A DNA stretch of 14,945 nt from Chloroflexota bacterium. GTDB lineage: Bacteria; Chloroflexota; FW602-bin22; JACPRP01. Below are positions 1-8,100 of the stretch, one piece after another. Made by a program: the position numbers and the translations under genes. The DNA is taken from contig JACQUC010000052.1 in assembly GCA_016210495.1 (NCBI GenBank), positions 1-14,945 of the forward strand. Direction: 5' to 3'. The notes beneath the pieces were generated by a model. It worked only from the letters and a program-made list of their open reading frames with translations. It made no database searches and was not told the DNA's origin. Numbering within the stretch: position 1 is the first letter of the stretch; every line of letters starts with the position of its first letter.

Positions 1-2330
1 GTGTTGGTCAGGGTGCCGTTGGTCACGTTGATCTGCACGGTGTAGCCGCTGCCGACCGACTCCATGCGGATCGTGCCACCGTTGGTAAAGCCATTGGCCG
101 AGGTCAGGATGCCGCTACCCGCGACCCCCTGCACCACGATGGTCTGGCCGGGCGATGGGTTGCCGATCAGGGTGTTGCTACCCTGCATCACAAACGTGGC
201 CGGCCCGGTGCCCCCGGGCCCTAGGTTCAGGGTGCTGTTTGCCAGCGTGATGGTGGCTGTGCCGGAGATCACGCCCCCGTTGTAGTTGAAGGTGTTGCTT
301 GATATCGAAAAACCGTTGGTAGTTAGCGTGCCAGCGTTATGGTTGAAAACCTGGCTGTTGCCGCTCATAGTGAGCAGGGCACCGGTGGCGATGTTGATCG
401 CGCCAAGGTTGGTGTGCGAACCGGAGAGCTTAGACAGGGTGGTATCGGTGTTGACGTTCACCGTGCCCTGGTTGTACAGATTGGCGGCGATGGTCCGGGT
501 TCCGCCGGTGCCGGGGTTAACGTTGACGGTTCCGGTGTTGCTGAGGACGCCGTTGGTCACGTTAATCTGGGCGCTGTATCCGCTGTTGATGGAGCTCAAA
601 ACGATGGTTCCGGTATTCGTGATGCCGTACGAAGCCGTCAGGTTAAGAGCACCGCTCGAGCTCCCCTGCGCCTGGAGAGTCTGCACTCCCGTGTTGCCGG
701 ACGACCCCACGCGCAGGCTCTTGACCGTGACGCTGCCCGTGGCCGTCACAACGTAGGTGCCGTCCACGGTGATGCACACGTTCGCAGTGGACGTGGGGAC
801 CGCCCCCGCACTCCACTTGGTCGCGTCGCTCCAGAGGCCGCTGACGGCGCTTGCCCAAGAGTTGTCGCAGGGCGGACCGGACGGGACGACGGCGGCACCG
901 TACTTGATCGTGGCGTAGTCGTAGTTGCTGCCGATACCTTCGCTCTTTCCCGTAACGTACACGTTTCCCGATTGCACCGCAATCGCCGCGGACTCGTCGA
1001 TGCCGTTTCCGGTACCGTTGTAGCGGACCGCCCAGAGCTCGCTGCCGGTCGCGCCGTCGTACTTCACCGTGGCATAGTCGGACATAGTGCTGCCGGCGCT
1101 ATTCCCCGTCACGTAAACGTTACCCGAGCCGTCCAGGGCGATTGCCTTGGCCGCGTCCGAGCCGTTCGCCGGCCCGTTGTAGCGGGCCACCCACAGTTGG
1201 TTGCCCGTCGCGCCGTCATACTTGACTGTGGCGTAGTCGCTGTTGGCAGGCGCGCCGTTATTGAAGCTCGCGCCTGCGACGTAGGCGTTGCCGGCGGAGT
1301 CCAGTACCAAGGCAGTGGCTTCATCGTCGCCGTTAATGCCCGCCCCGGCCCCGTTGTACCGTTTTTCCCAAATCACTCCGCCGCCGGAATTGTACTTGAC
1401 GGTGAAATAGTCGCGGCCGGTGACGGGAGCATCGGTGCTGTGGCCCGCGACGTAGACGTTGCCCGATCCGTCCACCGCGAGCGCCATGCCCCAGTCCGCT
1501 GCGATAGACCCCGGCAGCCCTGTGTATGCTACGGCCCAGAGCTGACTGGCGGCGCTGTCGTACTTGACGGTCACCGCGTCCTCGCCCGAGCTGAGGCCAG
1601 TAACTTTGCTGGTGCCGGTGACGTACACGTTTCCGTCCGCGTCGACTGCAACGGCCTGCGCCGCCTCATAGTCGGCGGCATTGGTGCTCCGGCTCAGCCG
1701 CTGCGCCCAATCCTCCAAGCCGCTGGGACTGTACCTAATCGTCAGGTAATCCATGCCCCAGCCCCACCCTGCATCCATACCGGTGACGTATACGTTTCCC
1801 GAGCCGTCAACGGCCAGCGCCCGAGCGCCAGTGCTAGCGCTCGACGTCGTCGTATACCTGGCTGCCCATTGCAAAGTACCGCCGCTGTCATACTTCAGGG
1901 TGAGATAGTCCGGGCCGATAGGGCCCGCACTCGACCCGGTGACGTAGACGTTGCCCGAGGCATCAGTGGCTATCGCGCGGGCGAAGTCATCGCCCGCGGT
2001 GAGCGTGCCATTTGTGTACCGGGCTTCCCAGAGAATGGTGCCGGTAGGGCCATACTTGATGGTGAGGAAATCCTTTTCGGAGCCGAAGGCGTAGCTCGCC
2101 CCGGTGACGTAGACGTTGCCCGAGGCGTCCACGGCCATCGCCGTGGCGCCGTCAAAGCTGTTCGCCGTACCGTTGTAGCGGGCCACCCACTCCTCCCCCG
2201 GAGGCGAGTCGGCCGTGGCGCTCGGCGTCCACAGCAGTCCCGGCATCGCTAGCACCGCCAACGAAACAACGCCCAGCAGAATCCAAATCATCCACCGGGA
2301 TACGATCTTTCTAGCGCAGGATTCCCTCAT
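1..2330 (-). CDS. Secreted SBBP beta-propeller protein with C-terminal beta-helix-like repeats (3' partial)
   Basis: The frame is open from an ATG at 2330-2328 to the window edge (776 full codons, no stop), so the C-terminus is missing. A Shine-Dalgarno GGAGG (minus strand, 2343-2339) lies 8 nt before the ATG. Residues 1-40 form a signal peptide: basic start, hydrophobic stretch at about 14-33, and likely cleavage after Ala-Thr-Ala at residue 40. Residues about 58-480 hold eight repeats of 50-58 residues, each with a GNVYVTG-like strand, a D-Y-x-T-x-K-Y strand and an LW.ARY strand. This is the SBBP beta-propeller signature. From about residue 490 the composition turns to Asn/Thr/Gly/Ser-rich repeats (TNTGTI, NVTNGxL), as in parallel beta-helix surface proteins. 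The propeller-plus-helix layout suggests a cell-surface or exported adhesion or structural role; no catalytic motif was seen. The gene is divergent from the BTAD regulator at 2651. Confidence 0.85.
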   Translation of the reverse strand, partial: MRESCARKIVSRWMIWILLGVVSLAVLAMPGLLWTPSATADSPPGEEWVARYNGTANSFDGATAMAVDASGNVYVTGASYAFGSEKDFLTIKYGPTGTILWEARYTNGTLTAGDDFARAIATDASGNVYVTGSSAGPIGPDYLTLKYDSGGTLQWAARYTTTSSASTGARALAVDGSGNVYVTGMDAGWGWGMDYLTIRYSPSGLEDWAQRLSRSTNAADYEAAQAVAVDADGNVYVTGTSKVTGLSSGEDAVTVKYDSAASQLWAVAYTGLPGSIAADWGMALAVDGSGNVYVAGHSTDAPVTGRDYFTVKYNSGGGVIWEKRYNGAGAGINGDDEATALVLDSAGNAYVAGASFNNGAPANSDYATVKYDGATGNQLWVARYNGPANGSDAAKAIALDGSGNVYVTGNSAGSTMSDYATVKYDGATGSELWAVRYNGTGNGIDESAAIAVQSGNVYVTGKSEGIGSNYDYATIKYGAAVVPSGPPCDNSWASAVSGLWSDATKWSAGAVPTSTANVCITVDGTYVVTATGSVTVKSLRVGSSGNTGVQTLQAQGSSSGALNLTASYGITNTGTIVLSSINSGYSAQINVTNGVLSNTGTVNVNPGTGGTRTIAANLYNQGTVNVNTDTTLSKLSGSHTNLGAINIATGALLTMSGNSQVFNHNAGTLTTNGFSISSNTFNYNGGVISGTATITLANSTLNLGPGGTGPATFVMQGSNTLIGNPSPGQTIVVQGVAGSGILTSANGFTNGGTIRMESVGSGYTVQINVTNGTLTN
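890..2159 (-). repeat. Eight tandem SBBP propeller repeats (coding)
   Basis: Eight tandem coding units of roughly 150-175 nt lie within the minus-strand secreted protein. They diverge at DNA level but share a near-invariant block encoding D-x-S-G-N-V-Y-V-T-G. The plus strand at 1938-1960 and 2102-2124 shows an identical stretch of more than 20 nt in two units. The repeats are protein-domain repeats, not a mobile or CRISPR array. Their high GC leaves long spurious open frames on the opposite strand. Confidence 0.8.
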
Positions 2331-2344
2331 TTCGTTCGCCTCCT

Positions 2345-2443
2345 TGTTGTAGAGACAGTTATGCCGGCAGCTACATAGCTCGGCAACGCTTTGATGATGA
2401 TCCGTTTTCTGTAGAGACGACCCGCCGGGTCGTCTCTACAACA
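2345..2443. repeat. REP/BIME-like element with 12-bp terminal inverted repeats
   Basis: The left end (2345-2356, TGTTGTAGAGAC) is the exact reverse complement of the right end (2432-2443), giving a 99-bp element. The right part is a perfect hairpin with 14-bp arms (2410-2423 and 2427-2440) and a 3-nt loop. Both ends carry GTAG at the foot, the tetranucleotide that RAYT/TnpA-REP transposases recognise in REP sequences. There is no U-run after the hairpin on either strand, so a terminator is unlikely. The element overlaps the 5' leader region of the minus-strand gene. Confidence 0.6.
2358..2386 (-). promoter_or_regulatory. Possible promoter of the SBBP gene with palindrome in the spacer
   Basis: Read on the minus strand, TTGCCG (2386-2381) and CATAAC (2363-2358) are separated by 17 nt, about 28 nt before the start codon. 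A 12-nt palindromic block (AGCTA-TG-TAGCT, 2380-2369) fills most of the spacer and could be an operator. The hexamers are imperfect, so this is tentative. Confidence 0.35.
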
Positions 2444-2577
2444 TCCACCAGCCAGAGCGACGTGCGACATACTCGATGCTGCCCTACTTAGGTGCAAGGC
2501 ATAAGCCACGCCGCCCCCTTGCTCACACAGACATCCTACTCTAGCAAACCGTCGTGTCGAAATCGTTGAAGTTCTAG

Positions 2578-2606
2578 TTGAATTGCTACTTATTTTCCGC
2601 TATAAT
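2578..2606 (+). promoter_or_regulatory. Sigma-70 promoter of the BTAD regulator
   Basis: TTGAAT at 2578-2583 and a perfect TATAAT at 2601-2606 are separated by 17 nt. The predicted transcription start near 2613 would give a leader of under 40 nt before the regulator start codon. Confidence 0.7.
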
Positions 2607-2650
2607 GCCGGGAGAGTTGGCTTCCGCTCGAATCTCCGGGGGGAGGGGTG

Positions 2651-4942
2651 ATGACGGTGCTATCACTTTCCCTGCTGGGGCCATTCCAGGCGACGCTGGA
2701 TGACCAGCCAATTGTGGGCCTCACCTCGAACAAGGCGCGCGCTTTGCTCTCCTATCTGGCCGTGGAAGCCGACAGGCCGCATAGTCGCGAGGCGTTGGCC
2801 ACACTGCTGTGGCCGGAGCGCCCCGAGCACGTCGCCCTTAGCGACCTCCGCTGCTCACTCCACCACCTGCGCCAGGCCATCGGCGACCACCGGGCGGACG
2901 TCCCTTTCCTTCTGATCACCCGCAACACCATTCAGTTCAACGCGCGCAGAGACTACCGGCTCGACGTTACCGACTTTGTCGACCTGCTGGCCGCAGGAAG
3001 GGCCGTTGATCAGCACGCCGTCGATCGCTGGCGACAAGCGGCGGCGCTTTACCGGGGCGGCTTTCTGGAAGGTTTCTCGGCCGGCGACAGCACCGCCTTC
3101 GAAGACTGGATGCTTTTCAAGCGAGAACAACACGCTCGCCAGATGCTTTTTGTCCTCAACAGCCTTGCCGCGGTGCACGAGCAATGGGGCGGGTACGAGA
3201 CGGCTCAGTCGTACGTTCGCCGGCAGATCCAGTTGGAGCCCTGGCACGAGGAAGGACATCAACAGCTAATGCGGCTCCTGGCGCTTTCTGGCCAGCGTAG
3301 CGCGGCCCTGGCCCAGTACGAGACCTGCCGTCGCCTGCTGGCCGATGAGCTCGGCGTCGAGCCGGGTAAGGAGACGAGGGCACAGTACGAGAGCATTCGG
3401 GATGGCAGGCTACCCGACGGTAGGAGGCGTCCGCCTGAGACCGACGCCCCTACCGGACAGGCGCCCGCCAATAGTGACATCGGCCGGGCGGAAAGGCCCA
3501 TTATTGTCGGCAGAAAGCGTGAGATGGCCGAGCTGGACCGCCATCTTGCCAGGGCGCTGGCCGGGCGTGGCCGTGTAGTCTTCGTCACAGGGGATGCAGG
3601 TAGTGGCAAGAGCACGCTGGTGAGCGAGTTTGCCGAACGGGCCGCGCGCACGCACGAGCACCTCGTCGTGGTGGGCGGGTGTTGCAACCCACAGCTTGAC
3701 GCCGGGGCTCCATTTGCCCCGTTCTGGGACATCGTGCAGCTCCTCGCCGGGGACCTCGAGCCCACGCAGCGGCAGCCTGGCACGGGATATATAGACCACC
3801 GACGTCTGAGGGCACTGCTGCCGTGCTCTTTACAAACGCTGGTCGAGCGTGGCTCCGGGCTGATAGACAACCTTGTGCCCGCGAACGTGTTGGCATCAGG
3901 GGCGCACGCGCTGGCGCCGAATCAAACGCCCTCGGGCGCGGCTTGGCGCGCCCGACTCATAGACCTGGCGAGGCGCAACGGGCCAGCCTCTGCCTCGGCC
4001 GCGATTGGCCAGGCAGAGGTGTTCGAACAGATGACCGCGGTCCTGTGCGCCATCGCGGAGCGGCACCCGCTGATGCTTATCTTGGACGACCTGCAGTGGG
4101 CCGACGAGACCTCCATCAGCCTCCTCTTCTACCTAGGGCGCCGGGCGGCGGGGAGCCGCATCTTGATTGTGGGCGCTTATAGGCCTGAAGATGTCGCGCT
4201 GGGCAGGGAGGGGCTACGCCACCCGTTGGAAGCCGCGGCCAACGCGCTGCGGCGCACTTTCGGGGATATCGACGTGGACCTGGAATTGGCAGAGGGCCCG
4301 CAGTTTGTGGAGGACTTGCTGGATGCCGAACCGAATATCCTTAGCGCCGACTTCCGTGAGAAGCTCTACCGCTACGCGGGGGGACACGCGCTGTTTACGG
4401 TCGAGCTGCTGCGTGGCTTCAAAGCGCGCGGGGATATCGTGCAGGACGAGGCAGCCCGGTGGGTAGAGGGGGAGAGCCTGGACTGGGAACGGTTACCGGC
4501 GCGGGTGGAGGCCGTCATCGCCGAGCGCATCAACCGCCTGCCTCCCGTGCTACAGGCCACCCTCAAGATCGCCAGCGTCGAGGGCGCGGAGTTTACCGCT
4601 GAGGTCGTGGCCAGAGTGCAGGGGGTTGACGAGCAAGACGTTTACCGCCGCCTCAGTGGTCCACTGGCCAGGCTGCACCGGCTTGTAGTCGCTCAGGCGC
4701 TGGAGCGGGTCGGCGGGCAACGGCTGTCCCGCTATCGCTTTCGCCATTATCTCTTCCAACGCTACCTGTACGGCCGGCTGGATGAGGTGGAGCGGGCGCA
4801 CCGCCACGAGGCCGTCGGCAACGCGCTCGAACAGCTATACGGCGATCACGCGGGCGAGATAGCTGCCCGGTTGGCCTTTCATTTCGAGGCCGCGGACGCG
4901 CCGGTTAGGGCGGCGGACTGGCTCCTGAGAGCGCGTCGGTAG
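2651..4942 (+). CDS. AfsR/SARP-like BTAD transcriptional regulator with AAA ATPase domain, C-terminally short
   Basis: This 763-residue protein has three parts. Residues about 1-95 are an OmpR/SARP-like winged-helix region (LSLLGPF start, then NKARALLSYLAV and REALATLLWP). Residues about 95-245 are a bacterial transcriptional activation domain (LYRGGFLEGF, EPWHEEGHQQLM, LADELGVEPG). Residues about 280-620 are an AAA ATPase with Walker A GDAGSGKST (314-322) and Walker B LILDDLQWADE (around 476-486). Such proteins bind DNA and use an ATPase/TPR half to integrate signals. Here the chain stops right after F-H-F-E-A-A-D-A-P, where homologues usually enter several hundred residues of TPRs; I see no TPR sequence downstream in another frame. 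An in-frame GTG at 2648 is an alternative start; the ATG is better spaced from the GGAGG at 2642-2646. The target could be the flanking secreted-protein genes, by proximity only. Confidence 0.88.
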   Translation: MTVLSLSLLGPFQATLDDQPIVGLTSNKARALLSYLAVEADRPHSREALATLLWPERPEHVALSDLRCSLHHLRQAIGDHRADVPFLLITRNTIQFNARRDYRLDVTDFVDLLAAGRAVDQHAVDRWRQAAALYRGGFLEGFSAGDSTAFEDWMLFKREQHARQMLFVLNSLAAVHEQWGGYETAQSYVRRQIQLEPWHEEGHQQLMRLLALSGQRSAALAQYETCRRLLADELGVEPGKETRAQYESIRDGRLPDGRRRPPETDAPTGQAPANSDIGRAERPIIVGRKREMAELDRHLARALAGRGRVVFVTGDAGSGKSTLVSEFAERAARTHEHLVVVGGCCNPQLDAGAPFAPFWDIVQLLAGDLEPTQRQPGTGYIDHRRLRALLPCSLQTLVERGSGLIDNLVPANVLASGAHALAPNQTPSGAAWRARLIDLARRNGPASASAAIGQAEVFEQMTAVLCAIAERHPLMLILDDLQWADETSISLLFYLGRRAAGSRILIVGAYRPEDVALGREGLRHPLEAAANALRRTFGDIDVDLELAEGPQFVEDLLDAEPNILSADFREKLYRYAGGHALFTVELLRGFKARGDIVQDEAARWVEGESLDWERLPARVEAVIAERINRLPPVLQATLKIASVEGAEFTAEVVARVQGVDEQDVYRRLSGPLARLHRLVVAQALERVGGQRLSRYRFRHYLFQRYLYGRLDEVERAHRHEAVGNALEQLYGDHAGEIAARLAFHFEAADAPVRAADWLLRARR

Positions 4943-4964
4943 CGGCTTTTGCCTACACACCGAC
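4935..4964 (+). other. Hairpin over the regulator stop codon
   Basis: GTCGGT (4935-4940) pairs with ACCGAC (4959-4964), with an inner GGC/GCC stem closed by a TTTT loop (4944-4953). It spans the TAG stop of the regulator and ends 7 nt before the next promoter. It has no following U-run, so it may separate the units or mean nothing. Confidence 0.3.
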
Positions 4965-4971
4965 CAACCTC

Positions 4972-5001
4972 TTGACATTCCCGCTCGGCATCGCGTATGA
5001 T
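4972..5001 (+). promoter_or_regulatory. Near-consensus sigma-70 promoter
   Basis: A perfect TTGACA at 4972-4977 is followed after 18 nt by TATGAT at 4996-5001. The predicted start is near 5008. It faces the structured segment and terminator at 5008-5132 and then the beta-helix gene. Confidence 0.75.
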
Positions 5002-5007
5002 CGTGTC

Positions 5008-5132
5008 CGATTGATGGAAGCTGTGATCCGAGTGTAGTTGTACCCTGTTGCGACTGGGTCGACGAAGTGTGGTCGCTTGAACTCGGGGAGCTAGTAGCGA
5101 AACCGGCCATCGAATTTCGATGGCCGGTTTTT
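5008..5132 (+). ncRNA. Candidate structured small RNA or attenuating leader
   Basis: A strong promoter at 4972-5001 and an intrinsic terminator at 5100-5132 bracket about 125 nt with no credible ORF. Nested pairing is visible: AGCT 5019-5022 with 5089-5092, CCGAGT 5028-5033 with ACTCGG 5081-5086, and GCGAC 5050-5054 with GTCGC 5072-5076. In addition TTGATGG (5011-5017) could pair, with one G-U, with CCATCGA (5107-5113) in the terminator stem, which would be an antiterminator. It is either a free small RNA or a leader controlling the secreted beta-helix gene that starts 62 nt after the terminator. I could not match it to a known riboswitch or 6S RNA by eye. The transcript ends are predicted from promoter and terminator only. 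Confidence 0.5.
5100..5132 (+). terminator. Strong intrinsic terminator
   Basis: A 13-bp perfect stem (5100-5112 with 5118-5130), a 5-nt AATTT loop and a T-run at 5128-5132 make a textbook rho-independent terminator. The A-rich foot on the 5' side is shorter than the T-run, so the plus-strand direction is favoured. Confidence 0.85.
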
Positions 5133-5181
5133 GGTCTCCAGCCGCCTGCCGTCGGCTCGTCTCTATGCCAAATCATGATGT

Positions 5182-5186
5182 GGAGG
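5182..5186 (+). promoter_or_regulatory. Ribosome-binding site fixing the beta-helix gene start
   Basis: GGAGG lies 8 nt before the ATG at 5195. It selects this start, which opens directly into a signal peptide, over in-frame upstream ATGs at 5120 and 5165. The ATG at 5120 would fall inside the terminator stem. Confidence 0.75.
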
Positions 5187-5194
5187 TTGGTGAG

Positions 5195-8100
5195 ATGTTT
5201 CATCTACGGTTCGTCGCGCGACTCCTGGTTGCATCGCTCTTGGTCCTCGTCTCCTCGGGCATCGGCAATGTGCGGCCGGCTATGGCCGCGAACTTCGTGG
5301 TAACCACCCTCGCGGACTCCTGGGACCCGGGCTCGTTGCGCTCGGCGATATCCGCGGCTAACGCGAGTGGGGGGCCTAGCACCATTACCTTCGCCGTTTC
5401 GGGCACGATTTTGCTGACCTCCGGGCTCCCGCCGCTAACGAACCCGGCCGGAGTCACCCTCGATGCCACAGGGCAAAGCATCGTGGTTGATGGCTCTGCG
5501 CTCGCAGGCCCCAGCGTCTTTAACGTCCAGACGCCTGTGGCCGCTTTCAATGGCTTCACCATCCGGGCAGGAAGCTCGATGAGCAACGGAATAAGTGCAG
5601 GTTTGAGTGGCTGCGCTGGATCGATACAGTCCTTCCAGGTAAGCGGCATGACCATCCAGGCCGACTCCGGAGCCGGGGTGAATATCTGCGCCGCCGACAT
5701 CCGCGGCGTCGCAATAACGGGCAATCCCTCGATCGCCGGTGGGAGTGCTCGGAGCGCGATTAGCATCGGCGGCCCCAGCGCTCTTTTGATCGACGGCGTC
5801 GTCGTCGACGATAACGTGTCTCTGGTCGGGGGTTCCTCCGCCATCTCGGTTAACGCCAATGCCCCTGGTGGAAGCGTCAACAACGTCTACGTCCGCGGAA
5901 ACACCTCGGTTGACGGTGGGGCTAGCGCTCCACCTCCCAACCCTCCGGGCGTCTCTATCAGCAGTTCGGCCAACACCGGCATCAGGGTGGAGCGAAACAC
6001 CATCCGCGGCGGTGGCAGCGGCGTCTTCATCGGCGCTCCGTCAGGAGCGTCCGTGACGAATCGCAACATCTCGGTCAGCGGCAACGATTCCATCGTCGGC
6101 AACAACTTCTACGGCGTTCACATCACGGGAATCGGCAACACCGGCGTCACGGTCGACGGCAATCGGTCGATCAGGGGCAAGTTCACGGGAGTCGGCGTCC
6201 TGGTCACCGCCGCCGGCGGTGCCAACACGAATGTCTCGGTCGGCGGTAACGTGTCGATTTCGGGCGACACAGGCGCCGGCGTCTCCATATCCGGTACGGG
6301 CGCCGTCAACGCCAACATCTCGGTCGACGGCAACACCGCGATAGCCAGTTCGGCCACAGCGGGCGTCACGGTCTCTGGCCAGAATGCTAGCAACACCAAC
6401 GTGTCGATCAGCCGCAACGGCACGATAGCCGGGAGCGGCAATGGACCCGCCGCGAACGTCTCGGGTATTAGCAACACAGGGATTACGGTGGCCGATAACA
6501 CTTCGATTGCCGGCGGCGGTGGTGTGCTCGTCGGCAGTGGCTCGCCCACCTCGGCAGCGAACAATGACGTCGTCTACGTTAGCAATAACGGGACCATTAT
6601 TGGCCGAACTCAGTACGGTGTCCAGGTCCGGGGCACCGCCAACACCAACGTTCGGGTTGATGGCAACGGAACGATCGCCAGCCAGTCCACTCTAGGATTC
6701 CCGTCAGGCGGGGGGCCCGGGGTGGCCATAGTGGCCGGCATCGCCGGGACGGTCGGCACCAACACCAACATCGTGGTCGACGGTAACACGTCGATTTCCA
6801 GCGCGGGCGCCACGGCCATCGGCATCACCTCGCCGAAGCTCACCGCTGACAACACCCCGTCGGACAACGTCCGCAACACTAACGTCTCCGTGAGCCGCAA
6901 CAGCTCGGTAGTCGGGAAGGGCGGCATTACCATCTTTGGCATCGTCAACGCGACCGTAGTCGTCAGCGACAACGGGCGCATCACCAGCGATGGCCCAGGC
7001 ATCAACATCGGTGGTCGTGGCGCCTCCAACGCCGACGTAACCGTCAACGGCAACGGCGCGATAGTGGGTACTGCGTCGCAGACGACGGGCAGCCCACCGG
7101 GCGTCTCGGCCTTTGGCGCGACTACCAGCAACCTCCTGATTCGCAACAACGACATCAGCGGCGCCGGCCCGGGGATCAGCCTGGTCAACTCGGCGCCGGG
7201 CGTGCTGCCCAACGTCATTGCCGGCAACACGATCCACGACAGCGCCCGATCCGGCGTCGTCTTGACCTCGTCGAACACGCTGGTGGGCGGGATCGGCAGC
7301 GGCGAAGGCAATACCATCCGCAACAACGGAGTGTCGGGTGTCGCGGTTCTTGTGGGTGACCGCAACACAGTCCAGGGCAACGTCATCTCCGGCAACGCGG
7401 GGAGAGGCGTGGTCGTCGCCACAGGCACCGGCAACACCATTTCCGGGAACTCGATTTTCGACAATGGCTCGCTGGGGATAGATCTGGGACAGAACGGCGT
7501 CACGCCCAACGACGCCAGGGACGCCGATGCAGGCCCCAACGGTCTGCAAAACTACCCGGTGCTGACGAAAGTTGCCACGTCCAATGGTTTCACGACCGTG
7601 GGGGGTAGTCTCAATAGCTTGCCTAATAGCACATTCCGTCTCGAGTTCTTCGCCAGCTCTGGCGTTGACCCGTCGGAGTACGGAGAGGGCCAGAGGTTCC
7701 TGGGAAGCACAGGCATGCCTGGAGGGCCGCCGGACGTCGTCACCGACGGCAACGGCGATACGAATTTCAATGTCACATTCCCCGCCATAATGGGCCCGTA
7801 TGTCTACGTTTCGGCTACCGCGACGAACCTTGCCAACGGCGATACCTCGGAGTTCTCGGCCGTCTACCGGCCCATTGCCACGGTCGATTTGAAGCCCGAT
7901 ACGCTGAACCTGGCCAGCCGCAGCGGCGATAACGCGGTAACCGGCTATATCGAGCTTCCAACCGGCTACGATGTCGGCCAGATCAATCTGGCCACTGTTA
8001 CTCTCAGTTTCGACGTCAACGGCGTGCCTGCGATCATACCGGCCCAACTGAGCCCGAGCGCGGTTGGCGATCACGATGCCGATGGCATTCCCGATCTGAT

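Larger units (their letters stand above)
2331..2650. other. Divergent intergenic region
   Basis: This 320-nt gap separates two divergent genes. It holds the ribosome-binding site and a possible promoter of the minus-strand secreted protein, a GTAG-footed inverted-repeat element at 2345-2443, and a good sigma-70 promoter for the plus-strand regulator at 2578-2606. Nothing recognisable was seen in 2444-2577. Confidence 0.7.

Noticed and set aside
890..2159. Regular repeats suggestive of a CRISPR-like array
   Set aside because: The period is about 165 nt, the intervening sequence is in-frame coding, and the product is an SBBP beta-propeller.
339..2252. Long plus-strand open frame (637 codons)
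   Set aside because: It is antisense to the eight SBBP repeats, whose reading frame encodes a signal peptide and a recognised domain. The plus-strand product is Arg/Val/Ala/Gly-rich without a family motif.
2410..2440. Perfect 14-bp hairpin as a transcription terminator
   Set aside because: No T-run follows on either strand, and it lies between divergent genes rather than at a gene end.
2327..2509. 60-codon minus-strand ORF before the SBBP gene
   Set aside because: It overlaps the 99-bp repeat element and the start of the SBBP gene in another frame, and has no ribosome-binding site or recognisable content.
5008..5132. Known riboswitch class (for example cyclic di-GMP) or 6S RNA
   Set aside because: The characteristic conserved core bases of the c-di-GMP-I class were not found, and the length is short for 6S RNA. 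It is left as an unassigned candidate.
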